DNA from: Bacillus sp. EAC
GTDB taxonomy: Bacteria; Bacillota; Bacilli; Bacillales; Bacillaceae_G
Assembly (NCBI RefSeq): GCF_002156875.1
Contig: NZ_NCSY01000001.1
Span: 496,001 to 560,000 of the forward strand
Direction of reading: 5' to 3'
DNA: 64,000 nt
Positions 55,247 to 64,000 of this stretch are shown here, one piece after another. Each line of letters opens with the position of its first letter. The stretch's first letter is position 1. A program made the position numbers and the translations under genes. A model generated the notes under the pieces. It had not been told where the DNA came from. It ran no database searches and saw only the letters and a program-made list of their open reading frames with translations.

Positions 55247-56530
55247 TTAATGAGGAAGAACGAAGAATTCACTCATATAGTCTTCATTTAATAATTGACT
55301 AGCAGCTGCTTTTAAATCCTCTACATTAATAGATTGTAGCACACTTACTATGTCAAATAAATTCATATCTAAAAATGCGTAACGTGTAAATTGATTTGCA
55401 ATATATTCAGGTGAGTTTAGAGAACGAAGGAATCCTCCAATTTTCTTTTTCACTACTCGATCGACAATTTCTTTTTCCCATTGAATATTTTTTGAATCCA
55501 ATAATATTTCTTTAATTTTTGCAGAAAGTTTTTCAGGTTCAGCTGAATCCCCTCCTATTATCGCAAAGGCAAATCCATTTTCAGCTGAATAGTCATATGA
55601 GAATGTATCATCAATTAATCCATCTTCATACATATCTTGATAAGTATTTGATCCTTTACCAAATAAATAATCAAGTAAAATTGAAACCGTCAGTTCATGT
55701 TTTAACAGGGTATCCCCTTCTTTTGGTGCTGCGAAATCTTTCACGCCAACTAAAACTTTTGAAGATTGTACATTCATATGTAATACTTTTTTCTTCTCAA
55801 AAGATGATGCTGTCTCTTCTGGGAAAAAGCGTTTAATTTCTGTTGCATCCTTAAATGTTTTTTTCGATTGATTGTCTTTAATCATTTTCATTGTTTCTTC
55901 TGGGTCAACAGGACCTACCACGAAAAATAACATATTACTCGGATGATAAAACGTTTCATAACAAGTATATAGTAGTTCTTTTGTGATTTTTGAAATTGAT
56001 TCGACTGTTCCAGCAATATCCGTTCTTACTGGATGTTTACCATATAGTGAGGCAATCATGCCAAAATACTGTCTCCAATCAGGATTATCTTCGTACATTT
56101 TGATTTCCTGACCAATAATCCCTTTTTCCTTTTCAACACTTTGATCGGAAAAATACGGATCCTGAACAAAATCTAATAATGTAATTAAGTTTTGTTCAAC
56201 GTTGTTTGTTGCTGAAAATAAATAGGCAGTTCTAGTGAAACTTGTAAATGCATTTGATGATGCACCTTGCTTACTAAAAACCTGAAAAACATCGCCATCT
56301 TTTTTCTCAAATAGTTTATGCTCTAAAAAATGAGCGATCCCATCTGGAACGACTAATTTTTCTTCCTTTCCAAGGGGAATAAACTCTGAATCAATTGATC
56401 CGTATTTAGTAGTAAAGGTCGCATAAGTTTTGTTATATCCTTGCTTTGGTAATATATATACTTTTAATCCATTTTCAAACTGTTCAAAGTAAAGTGTTTC
56501 ATTTAGTTGTTCAAAATACTTTTTCTCCAT
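55247..56530 (-). CDS. ymfH: M16 family zinc peptidase (YmfH)
   Basis: A 427-residue pitrilysin-fold protein with the inverted zinc motif HFLEH in GIAHFLEHKLFEKKDGDVF, and the distal Glu in the KEKGIIGQEIKMYEDNPDW region. It is the catalytic half of a two-protein peptidase; its partner YmfF precedes it, stop and start sharing one base (TAATG). GGGAGC precedes the ATG. Confidence 0.94.
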   Translation of the reverse strand: MEKKYFEQLNETLYFEQFENGLKVYILPKQGYNKTYATFTTKYGSIDSEFIPLGKEEKLVVPDGIAHFLEHKLFEKKDGDVFQVFSKQGASSNAFTSFTRTAYLFSATNNVEQNLITLLDFVQDPYFSDQSVEKEKGIIGQEIKMYEDNPDWRQYFGMIASLYGKHPVRTDIAGTVESISKITKELLYTCYETFYHPSNMLFFVVGPVDPEETMKMIKDNQSKKTFKDATEIKRFFPEETASSFEKKKVLHMNVQSSKVLVGVKDFAAPKEGDTLLKHELTVSILLDYLFGKGSNTYQDMYEDGLIDDTFSYDYSAENGFAFAIIGGDSAEPEKLSAKIKEILLDSKNIQWEKEIVDRVVKKKIGGFLRSLNSPEYIANQFTRYAFLDMNLFDIVSVLQSINVEDLKAAASQLLNEDYMSEFFVLPH

Positions 56531-57807
56531 TATGCTCCCTCCTGACCTTTCAAGAAGTAAGTTGTATGCAATTTAATTTTCTTAGCAACATTCACAATTT
56601 CTTCCTTCGTCACTTTTTCAATTTCAGGAATCCATTCTTCTATTGCACGTTCATTTCCTGCAGCATGATCATTAAATAGCGTCTCAATAATACCAAAAGC
56701 AGTATCCATACCTTCTAATAAACTATTTTTAATAACTAATTTTGTTTGAGCAATATCGTCCTCTGTAAAATTACCTTTTCTCATTTCTTCAAGTTGCTCA
56801 GCAATAATCGTAGTTGCTTTTTTAAAATTCTCATTTGCTATCCCAGACATAACCATCAATATGGATTTATGGCTTTCAAAGCGAGAAGCAGCATAGTATG
56901 CTAGGCTATTTTTCTCACGTACATTGATAAATAATTTTGAATGTGAGTATCCGCCGAACAGTCCATTAAATACTTGAAGTGCAAAATAGTCAGGATCTTG
57001 AATCGAGATATCAGTTGTATACCCTATGTGTAATTTAGCTTGATTTAATTTTTGTTCTTCAATTATTTCTTGTGGTGATTCAATCGGCTTAGCTTTTATT
57101 GTAGAGAATCGTTTTTGTTCCACACCTGTACTTTTAAAATTCTCCTCAACTAGCTTTTGGCATTGATCAAAAGAAACATCTCCTACGATATATAAATCAA
57201 TTAAATCTTCTTTTAAAGACTTCTCATAGTAATTATATAGTGCATCTGGAGTAATTGATTTTACATCTTCAGTTTTTCCATTGGCTAATAAAGCATATGG
57301 ATCATTTTTAAACATTTCTTCAACTAATCGTTGATTTGCATATTTCAATTTATCATCATTTATTGATTGAATGCGTTGAACTTGAGTTCTTTTTTGTGTC
57401 TCAACATGCTTAGCAGAAAATGTTCCACTTTCTTTAAATGGATTTTGCCAAATAGATGCGATTAAAGAAATCGCTTCATTTAATAAAGCATTTTGATTTG
57501 AAAGATATTTTTCATTCGCAATATCTATTGAAAATGACATGACATGATAGTCCCCTTTTTTTGATACATCTACAAAAAAAGTTGCGCCATATAATTCTTC
57601 AAGTTTTCTTCTAATTTCACCATTGGTTGGCAGTTCCTCTGTACCACTTTGTAACACATAAGGTAAAATCCCTCTGAATGAAATTGTATCCTCTTCAAGT
57701 TTCCCACGAACCTTTAACGTAATTGAATTCGTTTTGAATTTTTCAGTTGTGATGACATGTAGCTGGATTCCATTAATTTCACTATTTTTATACTGTAACA
57801 AATTCAC
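56530..57807 (-). CDS. ymfF: M16 family protein lacking the zinc motif (YmfF)
   Basis: A 425-residue homologue of YmfH. At the place of HxxEH it has ILPYVLQSGTEELPTNGEIRRKLEELYG, so the zinc site is absent and it is likely the substrate-binding, non-catalytic partner. The pairing of one active and one inactive M16 protein is the family pattern. AAGGAGGG precedes the ATG. Confidence 0.94.
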   Translation of the reverse strand: MNLLQYKNSEINGIQLHVITTEKFKTNSITLKVRGKLEEDTISFRGILPYVLQSGTEELPTNGEIRRKLEELYGATFFVDVSKKGDYHVMSFSIDIANEKYLSNQNALLNEAISLIASIWQNPFKESGTFSAKHVETQKRTQVQRIQSINDDKLKYANQRLVEEMFKNDPYALLANGKTEDVKSITPDALYNYYEKSLKEDLIDLYIVGDVSFDQCQKLVEENFKSTGVEQKRFSTIKAKPIESPQEIIEEQKLNQAKLHIGYTTDISIQDPDYFALQVFNGLFGGYSHSKLFINVREKNSLAYYAASRFESHKSILMVMSGIANENFKKATTIIAEQLEEMRKGNFTEDDIAQTKLVIKNSLLEGMDTAFGIIETLFNDHAAGNERAIEEWIPEIEKVTKEEIVNVAKKIKLHTTYFLKGQEGA

Positions 57808-57927
57808 ATTTAACCCTCCTTAGACAGTTATCACATATTCATATTTATTTCCAATATCTTCATTGTATCTCTAATTTTACCAAAAATAAAACCTACTGCT
57901 TAGTTTACCCAAAAATCTTCATTCAAA

Positions 57928-57968
57928 AATAAAAAAAGAAGCTTCCTAAAAATTTAGGAAGCTTCTTT
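57928..57968 (-). terminator. Terminator of nup operon
   Basis: AAAGAAGCTTCCTAAA-aattTAGGAAGCTTCTTT-type stem, with an A/T tract beyond. It serves the minus-strand nup operon end. Confidence 0.85.
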
Positions 57969-57977
57969 CGAAAATTA

Positions 57978-58925
57978 TTAACGTTTTCCTTTTTCATACG
58001 CCACACCAACAGATTTTGGTGCTTGAGAAGTTTTAGAGAATAATACTAAAGCAATTAAAGTTACAACGTAAGGGAATAATTTTAAAGCTAATGGCGGAAT
58101 TTGCGCCAAGCTTGGAATTACTTGAGAAACGTTAGCAATTGTTGTTGCAACTCCGAAGAATAGAGTCGCAGCTAAAATACCTAGAGGTCTCCATTGTCCA
58201 AATATTAAGGCTGCGATTGCAAGGAAACCTAAACCTGCCACACTACCTGTAAATTCACCTGAATACGTAACTAAAATAATTGCTCCACCTAAACCAGAGA
58301 ACGCTCCAGAAATGATAACACCTAAGTAACGGATACGGTATACATTAATACCAGCTGCATCTGCCGCTTGAGGATATTCGCCACATGCACGTAAACGTAA
58401 TCCAAATCTAGTTTTATAAAGAACAAATGTACTAATGATTAATATAATCAAAACTAACCAAGTTGTTGAGTAAGCATTTTTAAAGAATAAATCCCCAATG
58501 ATTGGAATTTTACTTAGTCCTGGAATGTCACTACGAATCATACCGTTTACACGAATATTACCTGAACCAGTAATATTTCTAGCTAAGAATACTGTTAAAG
58601 CACCAGCGATCATGTTAATTGCGATACCGCTAATAACTTGGTCTGCATTTAAGTTAATACTTGCAAATGCGTGTAATAATGAGAATAAGGCACCTGCAAG
58701 CATAGCAACAAGAAGACCTACCCAGATCACCCAAGATTCAGTTGGATGTGTTTCTTGTAATTTTGAGATTGTTAATGCACTCGAAAATCCACCGACAACC
58801 ATTAAACCTTCTAAACCTATATTTACTACACCACTTCGTTCAGAAAATAGTCCACCTAACGCTACGATTAATAAAGGAATCGTATAGGCAATTGCATATG
58901 GGAATATTTGTAAGATTAAATCCAT
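57978..58925 (-). CDS. nupQ: ABC transporter permease, nucleoside uptake
   Basis: A 315-residue membrane protein with about 8-10 helices. It has the BMP-type permease motifs [22 protein letters not shown] and [41 protein letters not shown]. It forms the channel with NupP for nucleoside import. Follows nupP by 4 bases. Confidence 0.93.
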   Translation of the reverse strand: [315 protein letters not shown]

Positions 58926-58929
58926 CGCC

Positions 58930-60009
58930 TTATTTCACCTTCTCTCCATCTTTGCTGTCTACTGCTTCTTTCTTATACTTACGTGCTTTGCCAACACGAT
59001 CAATTACCTTTTTAATTAAAATACTTGTTGCAGCGAAATAAATAATGATTGCAATAATAACGTCAGCAATTTCTGGCGGTATTGAAGTCATTGCACTCAT
59101 AAAGCCTTTACCTGAATATAGCAGACCAAAGAAAATTGCTGAGAAGAAGACACCGATTGGCGTGTTCATACCTAATAATGCAACTGCAATTCCGTCGAAT
59201 CCTTCAGTTGGTAATACACCAATTTGAATTAATTGAGCATTACCTGCATACTGAACGACACCAGCAAGACCCGCTAATCCACCTGAAATCATCATTGATA
59301 AAATAACATTTCGATTAACAGAAATACCAGCATATTCTGCAGCACTTCGGTTAAATCCTACAGCTTTAAGTTCATAACCTAATACTGTGCGATTAATGAT
59401 AAATGCGATTACAATTACCATAATTGCAGCAATAAATAAACCGAAATTTATATATGATCCACCGAACAAATCAGCTAACCAGTGCATTTTTAATGTTGCA
59501 GAATCAGGTAGAATTTTAGATTCAGTCTCTGTATTACCTTTAAAGTATTTTGGAACTAAATAATAAATCGTCCAATAGGCGATCCAGTTCATCATAATCG
59601 TTGATACAACTTCGTGAACATTAAATTTAGCTTTTAATAATCCAGGGATAAATGCCCATAATCCACCTGCAATAAATGCAATAACAACCATCAATGGAAC
59701 TAAAATAATAGTTGGTAAATCGACTGTTAACCCAATCGCAGAAGCACAAAATCCACCGAATAACATTTGTCCAGAAGCACCGATGTTAAATAGTCCTGTT
59801 CTAAATGCAAATGCAACAGAAAGACCTGTTAAAATTAACGGGGTAGCAGTAGCTAACGTATTACCGATACGTTCTGCATCTTGTAAGCCGCCTTTAAATA
59901 AATAAGTAAATCCTTCAACTGGATCATTACCAGTTAATAAAATAAGTAATGCTCCAGCTAGTAAACCTAATAATATGGCAATTAAAGAAATTATTCCTCC
60001 CTTTTTCAT
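58930..60009 (-). CDS. nupP: ABC transporter permease, nucleoside uptake
   Basis: A 359-residue permease with about 8-10 helices (VAFAFRTGLFNIGASGQMLFGG, GYELKAVGFNRSAAEYAGI). The C-terminus is a basic, cytosolic tail. It pairs with NupQ. It overlaps nupO by 4 bases. Confidence 0.93.
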   Translation of the reverse strand: MKKGGIISLIAILLGLLAGALLILLTGNDPVEGFTYLFKGGLQDAERIGNTLATATPLILTGLSVAFAFRTGLFNIGASGQMLFGGFCASAIGLTVDLPTIILVPLMVVIAFIAGGLWAFIPGLLKAKFNVHEVVSTIMMNWIAYWTIYYLVPKYFKGNTETESKILPDSATLKMHWLADLFGGSYINFGLFIAAIMVIVIAFIINRTVLGYELKAVGFNRSAAEYAGISVNRNVILSMMISGGLAGLAGVVQYAGNAQLIQIGVLPTEGFDGIAVALLGMNTPIGVFFSAIFFGLLYSGKGFMSAMTSIPPEIADVIIAIIIYFAATSILIKKVIDRVGKARKYKKEAVDSKDGEKVK

Positions 60010-61529
60010 GCCCCTTCACCTCGCTTTATACCAGCCATCATAAGCCCTAATTCATCTTCATTTGTATCTTTTGCGTTAACAATGTCAATAACTTCTCCAG
60101 CATTAACAATCGCGATACGATCTGAAAGATTTAAAACTTCATCAAGCTCTAAAGAAATTAAAAGAACAGCTTTTCCACTATCTCTTTGTTCAATTAATCT
60201 TTTATGAATATACTCGATTGAACCTACATCTAAACCACGTGTTGGCTGACAAGCAATTAATAATTCGGGTTTAAGCTCAATTTCTCGGCCGATAATAGCT
60301 TTTTGCTGATTACCACCAGACATTGATTCAACAACCGTTTTAGCTCCTTCACCTGAACGAACATCGAATTCTTCAATAATTTTTTTAGCATGTTTTGCTA
60401 TTGCTGCTTTATCAAGAATTCCAAATTTTGAAAACGGCTCTTGATTATAAATTTCTAAAACCACGTTTTCTTCGATTGTATATTCAAGAACTAGTCCTCT
60501 TTTTTGTCTATCTTCAGGAATGTGTGCAATTCCGCTATGAATTCGTTGACGGATGCTATCTTTCGTTATATCTTGACCTTTTAATTTGATACTTCCCTCT
60601 TCAATTGCTCTAAGTCCAGTGATTGCTTCAACTAGTTCAGATTGTCCATTTCCTTCAACTCCGGCAATTCCGACAATTTCACCAGCTCTTACTTGTAGTG
60701 AAGCATTTTTTAAGCCAAGAACTTTTTTATTATTTTTTACACTTAAGTTATTTACATCAAGAACTACTTCACCTGGTGTAGCTTGAACTTTATCTACTTT
60801 AAAAGAGACCTGACGTCCGACCATCATTGATGCCATTTCAGCCTCAGATGTTTGTTTAACATCAACTGTCCCAATATATTTACCATGTCTTATAACTGTG
60901 CATTGATCAGCAACAGCTTTAATCTCTTTTAACTTATGTGTAATAATGATGATCGACTTACCTTCATCAATTAAATTCTTAATAATTTTCATTAATTCTT
61001 GGATTTCTTGAGGTGTTAAAACCGCTGTAGGCTCATCTAAAATTAATACTTCAGCGTTTCGATATAATGTTTTAAGAATTTCAACCCTTTGTTGCATACC
61101 TACTGATATATCTTCGATTTTTGCATATGGATCTACGTTTAAACCATAAGTTTTTGAAAGTTCTTCAATACGTTTAGCTGCAGTTTTAATATCGACAACA
61201 AGACCTTTTTTCGGCTCAAGTCCTAATATGATATTTTCAGTAACTGTAAAGTTGGCAACTAATTTAAAATGTTGATGAACCATACCTATTCCAAGTTCAT
61301 TTGCAACATTTGGGTTCGAAATTTTTACTTCTTTGCCTCTAACTTTGATCGAACCTTTTTCAGGTGTATACATTCCAAAAAGGACGGACATTAAAGTTGA
61401 TTTCCCAGCTCCATTTTCCCCTAAAAGAGCGTGAACTTCCCCTTTTTTCAATCGTAGTGTAATATCGTCATTCGCTTTTATCCCAGGAAATTCTTTTGTT
61501 ATGTTTAACATTTCCACTACATACTCCAT
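60006..61529 (-). CDS. nupO: ABC transporter ATPase with two ABC domains, nucleoside uptake
   Basis: A 507-residue protein. First domain: Walker A LLGENGAGKSTLMSVLFG, signature ISVGMQQRVEI, DEPTAVLTPQE. Second domain: GVEGNGQSELVEAITG (degenerate Walker A, as usual in this family), signature MSGGNQQKAIIGRE and RGLDVGS. It powers import by NupP/Q. AAGGAGGAAAATT precedes the ATG. Confidence 0.96.
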   Translation of the reverse strand: MEYVVEMLNITKEFPGIKANDDITLRLKKGEVHALLGENGAGKSTLMSVLFGMYTPEKGSIKVRGKEVKISNPNVANELGIGMVHQHFKLVANFTVTENIILGLEPKKGLVVDIKTAAKRIEELSKTYGLNVDPYAKIEDISVGMQQRVEILKTLYRNAEVLILDEPTAVLTPQEIQELMKIIKNLIDEGKSIIIITHKLKEIKAVADQCTVIRHGKYIGTVDVKQTSEAEMASMMVGRQVSFKVDKVQATPGEVVLDVNNLSVKNNKKVLGLKNASLQVRAGEIVGIAGVEGNGQSELVEAITGLRAIEEGSIKLKGQDITKDSIRQRIHSGIAHIPEDRQKRGLVLEYTIEENVVLEIYNQEPFSKFGILDKAAIAKHAKKIIEEFDVRSGEGAKTVVESMSGGNQQKAIIGREIELKPELLIACQPTRGLDVGSIEYIHKRLIEQRDSGKAVLLISLELDEVLNLSDRIAIVNAGEVIDIVNAKDTNEDELGLMMAGIKRGEGA

Positions 61530-61641
61530 AATTTTCCTCCTTTTTATATTACGAAATCATTTATTTACAATTAGCTCTATTGAATTCGAAATATTTACCT
61601 TTTTATAATTTAGGGACGGTTTCTCGCTCAGCCACTATTTT

Positions 61642-61700
61642 CATGCCCTAATCAATTGGAAACTCTTCCATATAAAGTGCTTACAATTGATTAAGGCATG
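61642..61700 (-). repeat. Long hairpin between nupN and nupO (1)
   Basis: Arms CATGCCCTAATCAATTG (61642-61658) and CAATTGATTAAGGCATG (61684-61700) pair over 17 bp with one G-U or mismatch around a 25-base loop. No T tract, so not a standard terminator. It may stabilise the upstream nupN message or limit readthrough. Confidence 0.6.
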
Positions 61701-61718
61701 ATTTCCCTTAAAAGTTGG

Positions 61719-61765
61719 AGAAGAAGCATATAAAAAGGTGGTTACCCTTTCCTTATGCTTCTTCT
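61719..61765 (-). repeat. Long hairpin between nupN and nupO (2)
   Basis: AGAAGAAGCATA and TATGCTTCTTCT, 12 bp exact, with an inner AAAGG/CCTTT pair. It lies 30 bases from the nupN stop. On the plus strand a T run follows; on the minus strand it does not. Confidence 0.6.
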
Positions 61766-61797
61766 TTTAACTATTCATTAAGATTCGAACTTACTAA

Positions 61798-62898
61798 TTA
61801 TTTTAATAAGCTTCCTCTTTCGCTTGAAACTACAATTTCACCAGACTTAATTTTGCCAAATACGTCATCAACTTTAGATAAAGTATCGTCACTTAAGTTA
61901 GGATTTTTTTCTGGTAAGTGAACACCGTCATTTTTAGCATCAAATGTTAAAGTTTGTCCACCTGGGAATTTTCCATCTTTTTCAGCTTTCATCATATCAG
62001 ATGCAGCTTTAGAAATATCTTTCATAGCAGAAGTTAAGATTGTAGATTTGTCGCCTTCATAAATACCTTCTGAGTATTGGTCAACGTCTACACCGATAAT
62101 CCAAGCCTCTTTACCATTTTTAGCACGAGCTTTAGATTCGTTAATTGCACCTACACCTACACCACCAGCAGCACAGAAGATTGCTTTAACGCCACGATCG
62201 TACATTTGTGCAGCAATTTGTTGTCCACCAGCTACGTTATTGAAGCTTCCTTCATAAACAACGTTTTCAGCTTTTAAAGAGATTTTTGTTCCAAGGTTTT
62301 CGTTTGCATATTTAACACCTTGTTGGAAGCCCCAGTTGAATTTTTGAACTGCAGGAATTTCCATACCACCGATGAAACCAACATCACCAGTTTTTAATTG
62401 AAGTGCAGTAGCAACACCAGCTAAGTAACCAGCTTCATGTTCTGCGAAGAAAATAGAAACTGTGTTATCTTTTACTACAGGTTTGAAATCACCTGCGTGT
62501 GGAGTTCCATCAATGATAACGAATTTGTCATCTTTGTATTTATCTTGCGCTTTAAAGATTGCAGTTTCAAATTTGAAACCAGGTGTTACGATGAATTTAT
62601 AACCAGCATCGTTTAAGTTACCAATTTCTTTTAAGTAATCAGCTTCAGTAGTACCAGTTGGTTTTAAGTATTTTGTGTCTTTCTTTACATCGAAGTTTAA
62701 GTCTTTAGCACCAGCTTGGATACCTTCCCAAGTTCCTTGGTTGAATGACTTATCGTCAATCGTACCTGCATCTGTTACCATACCTACTTTAAATGCGCCT
62801 TCAACATCTTTTTTACCATTGTCTTTACCACATGCGCCTAAAATAGTTCCTGCAGCTAAAGCCATAGAAAGAATAAGACCAGCTTTCTTCATTTTCAT
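61798..62898 (-). CDS. nupN: BMP family nucleoside-binding lipoprotein
   Basis: A 366-residue lipoprotein. Signal peptide KKAGLILSMALAAGTILGAC with lipobox LGAC and Cys about 23. The mature part is a BMP/Med-type solute-binding fold (VGMVTDAGTIDDKSFNQGTWEG, VGFIGGMEIPAVQKFNWGFQQG). It delivers nucleosides to the NupOPQ importer. ATG at 62898 chosen for the better spacing to GGGGG. Two hairpins separate it from nupO. Confidence 0.93.
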   Translation of the reverse strand: MKMKKAGLILSMALAAGTILGACGKDNGKKDVEGAFKVGMVTDAGTIDDKSFNQGTWEGIQAGAKDLNFDVKKDTKYLKPTGTTEADYLKEIGNLNDAGYKFIVTPGFKFETAIFKAQDKYKDDKFVIIDGTPHAGDFKPVVKDNTVSIFFAEHEAGYLAGVATALQLKTGDVGFIGGMEIPAVQKFNWGFQQGVKYANENLGTKISLKAENVVYEGSFNNVAGGQQIAAQMYDRGVKAIFCAAGGVGVGAINESKARAKNGKEAWIIGVDVDQYSEGIYEGDKSTILTSAMKDISKAASDMMKAEKDGKFPGGQTLTFDAKNDGVHLPEKNPNLSDDTLSKVDDVFGKIKSGEIVVSSERGSLLK

Positions 62899-62991
62899 AA
62901 CCATTTGCCCCCTTAATATTTATTTACATTTGTACTAGCTTGGTATATAATCGTTTCTTTAACGATCCACCTCCCTAATAAATTTTAATGA

Positions 62992-63006
62992 AATTTTCAG
63001 TAAATA
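62992..63006. promoter_or_regulatory. CodY box upstream of nupN
   Basis: AATTTTCAGTAAATA matches 13 of 15 positions of the CodY consensus AATTTTCWGAAAATT. It lies about 95 bases before nupN. The B. subtilis nupN operon is known to be CodY-controlled, so repression in nutrient-rich growth is likely. Confidence 0.55.
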
Positions 63007-63061
63007 ATATTTGAAATACCAGCCAATTTTATTTTTAGTAAAATTACTATTGTATATGCAG

Positions 63062-63787
63062 TTAATTTCTTTTTCTTAAAACATTAAAGCTAAATTGATC
63101 CGCTCTGAAGTAATTATAAGAATGTAAAACCGCACGATTTAAATCGTCAAAATGAAGTTGTTCTATTAATAAAAGTGAAACTTCTGGTTCACACTGTAGT
63201 AAAGGAGATACTTTATCATGGTAACCAATTGGCTCAATTCGTGCACTTGAATATTCAATATTTCGACCAGTCTCTTTTTTGATAAACGAAAAAAATGAGT
63301 GGTCTTCAAATGACGGAACTTGCTTAAATAAATTGGTAGGTAATTTATCAACACAATAAACAACCGGTTCTCCGTTTGCGGTACGAATTCGCTCTACTAC
63401 ATGTATTCGATCTTCTTCAGAAATTGTGAAGTTTTTTAAATCTTCTTTTGTTGGAACTAATAGTTTAGAAGATAAAAAGATTGTACCAGGTTCTTTACCA
63501 GCCTCGACGATCATTTCTGAGACACTGCTTAGTTGTTCAATACCTGTCCGAAAAATCGGTTTAGGTTTGACAAATGTACCAACACCATGTCGTCTGATTA
63601 ATATATTTTCTTCTTCTAAAACCCTTAACGCTTCTCTTAATGTTGCTCTACTAACTCCAAATATTTTAGATAACTCATACTCTGAAGGTAACTTATGATG
63701 TGGCAAATAAACACCATTCTCTATATCTTGTTTTATTCTATCCATCACTTGGAGATAGAGTAATCTGGAATCTGTTTTAATCTTCAT
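63062..63787 (-). CDS. GntR family regulator with UTRA domain
   Basis: A 241-residue HutC-type GntR regulator. N-terminal winged helix (DIENGVYLPHHKLPSEYELSKIFGVSRATLREALRVLEEENILIRRHGVGTFV, about 18-75), then a UTRA ligand-binding domain (about 90-235). It directly precedes nupNOPQ on the same strand and is the probable regulator of nucleoside uptake (NupR-like; also the position of YmfC in B. subtilis). Its ligand is not known from sequence. Confidence 0.9.
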   Translation of the reverse strand: MKIKTDSRLLYLQVMDRIKQDIENGVYLPHHKLPSEYELSKIFGVSRATLREALRVLEEENILIRRHGVGTFVKPKPIFRTGIEQLSSVSEMIVEAGKEPGTIFLSSKLLVPTKEDLKNFTISEEDRIHVVERIRTANGEPVVYCVDKLPTNLFKQVPSFEDHSFFSFIKKETGRNIEYSSARIEPIGYHDKVSPLLQCEPEVSLLLIEQLHFDDLNRAVLHSYNYFRADQFSFNVLRKRN

Positions 63788-63814
63788 GTCCCATCCCCCA
63801 AACTTCGGATTTCG

Positions 63815-63837
63815 GACATCTGTTGTTAGACATCTGT
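63815..63837. promoter_or_regulatory. Direct-repeat operator candidate in GntR leader
   Basis: GACATCTGT occurs at 63815-63823 and 63829-63837, a 14-bp period. It lies just downstream of the predicted transcription start, a good place for autorepression by the encoded regulator. Confidence 0.5.
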
Positions 63838-63853
63838 CGTATAATCCATCTTT

Positions 63854-63882
63854 ACTATACTGTTATTTTATAATCTTTTCAA
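63854..63882 (-). promoter_or_regulatory. Promoter of GntR gene
   Basis: Minus-strand TTGAAA (63882-63877), 17-base spacer, TATAGT (63859-63854). Confidence 0.6.
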
Positions 63883-64000
63883 TACTTTCTGTATATTTTT
63901 TGTAAACGCTTTATTCATTTTGTCGAACATGTTCATTTCAGCTAAAATCCGCATAAAAAAACTCTTATAATCCTTCCGTTTCACACAGTGAAAAAGCTAG

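Larger units (their letters stand above)
63788..64000. other. Upstream region of GntR gene and window end
   Basis: Contains the GntR promoter and direct repeats. The right end (63883-64000) has no gene or clear structure. Confidence 0.5.

Noticed and set aside
62905-62980. Possible purine riboswitch before nupN
   Set aside because: A GGGAGGTGGATCG segment caught attention, but the conserved aptamer loops and three-way junction sequences are absent.

Overview
The window is a low-GC chromosomal segment from an endospore-forming member of the Bacillaceae. This rests on cotE, spoVS, a small spore-type protein, strong AGGAGG ribosome binding sites, frequent GTG/TTG starts and the block miaB-ricA-cotE-mutS-mutL / rodZ-pgsA-cinA-recA-rny-ymdB-spoVS, which keeps the order known in Bacillus subtilis. 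The genus cannot be fixed from sequence alone. No rRNA, tRNA, CRISPR array, prophage or complete insertion sequence was seen.

Layout. 0-12.5 kb: the end of a YitT membrane protein gene, an ABC-F ATPase gene behind a transcription attenuator, a thioesterase, metE under a cobalamin riboswitch, a DUF4349 lipoprotein, a large TPR/dynamin-type GTPase, and a run of very small genes ending in ywbE. 12.5-15.3 kb: a moxR-DUF58-DUF4129 operon. 15.3-22.6 kb: a complete his operon (hisZ-G-D-B-H-A-F-IE plus a PHP histidinol-phosphatase), preceded by a leader with a short peptide carrying three consecutive His codons and a terminator; hisC follows as a separate unit. 24.2-28 kb: tyrosine/homogentisate catabolism (HPPD, flavin reductase, FAH-family hydrolase, homogentisate dioxygenase) behind a cre site. 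28.3-30.5 kb: an HxlR regulator divergent from a flavodoxin-like protein and an iron-type alcohol dehydrogenase. 30.6-32.3 kb: a PsuK-like pseudouridine kinase divergent from queT with a preQ1-I riboswitch. 33-63.8 kb: conserved minus-strand housekeeping genes for DNA repair, tRNA modification, RNA decay and sporulation, with a 2-oxoacid:ferredoxin oxidoreductase, a dipeptidase and a nucleoside ABC importer (nupNOPQ) with its GntR regulator.

RNA-level control is the main theme. Five leaders have recognisable structure: the ABC-F attenuator with a 9-bp antiterminator pairing, the metE cobalamin riboswitch followed by a terminator and a well-placed 17-codon ORF, the his leader peptide with stacked hairpins, the preQ1 riboswitch, and a pair of long hairpins between nupN and nupO. 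Three degenerate copies of a Bacillus-type intergenic repeat are also present. The strongest candidate for something under-described is the ribosome-type his attenuator, because T-box RNAs are the common solution for amino-acid operons in this group.
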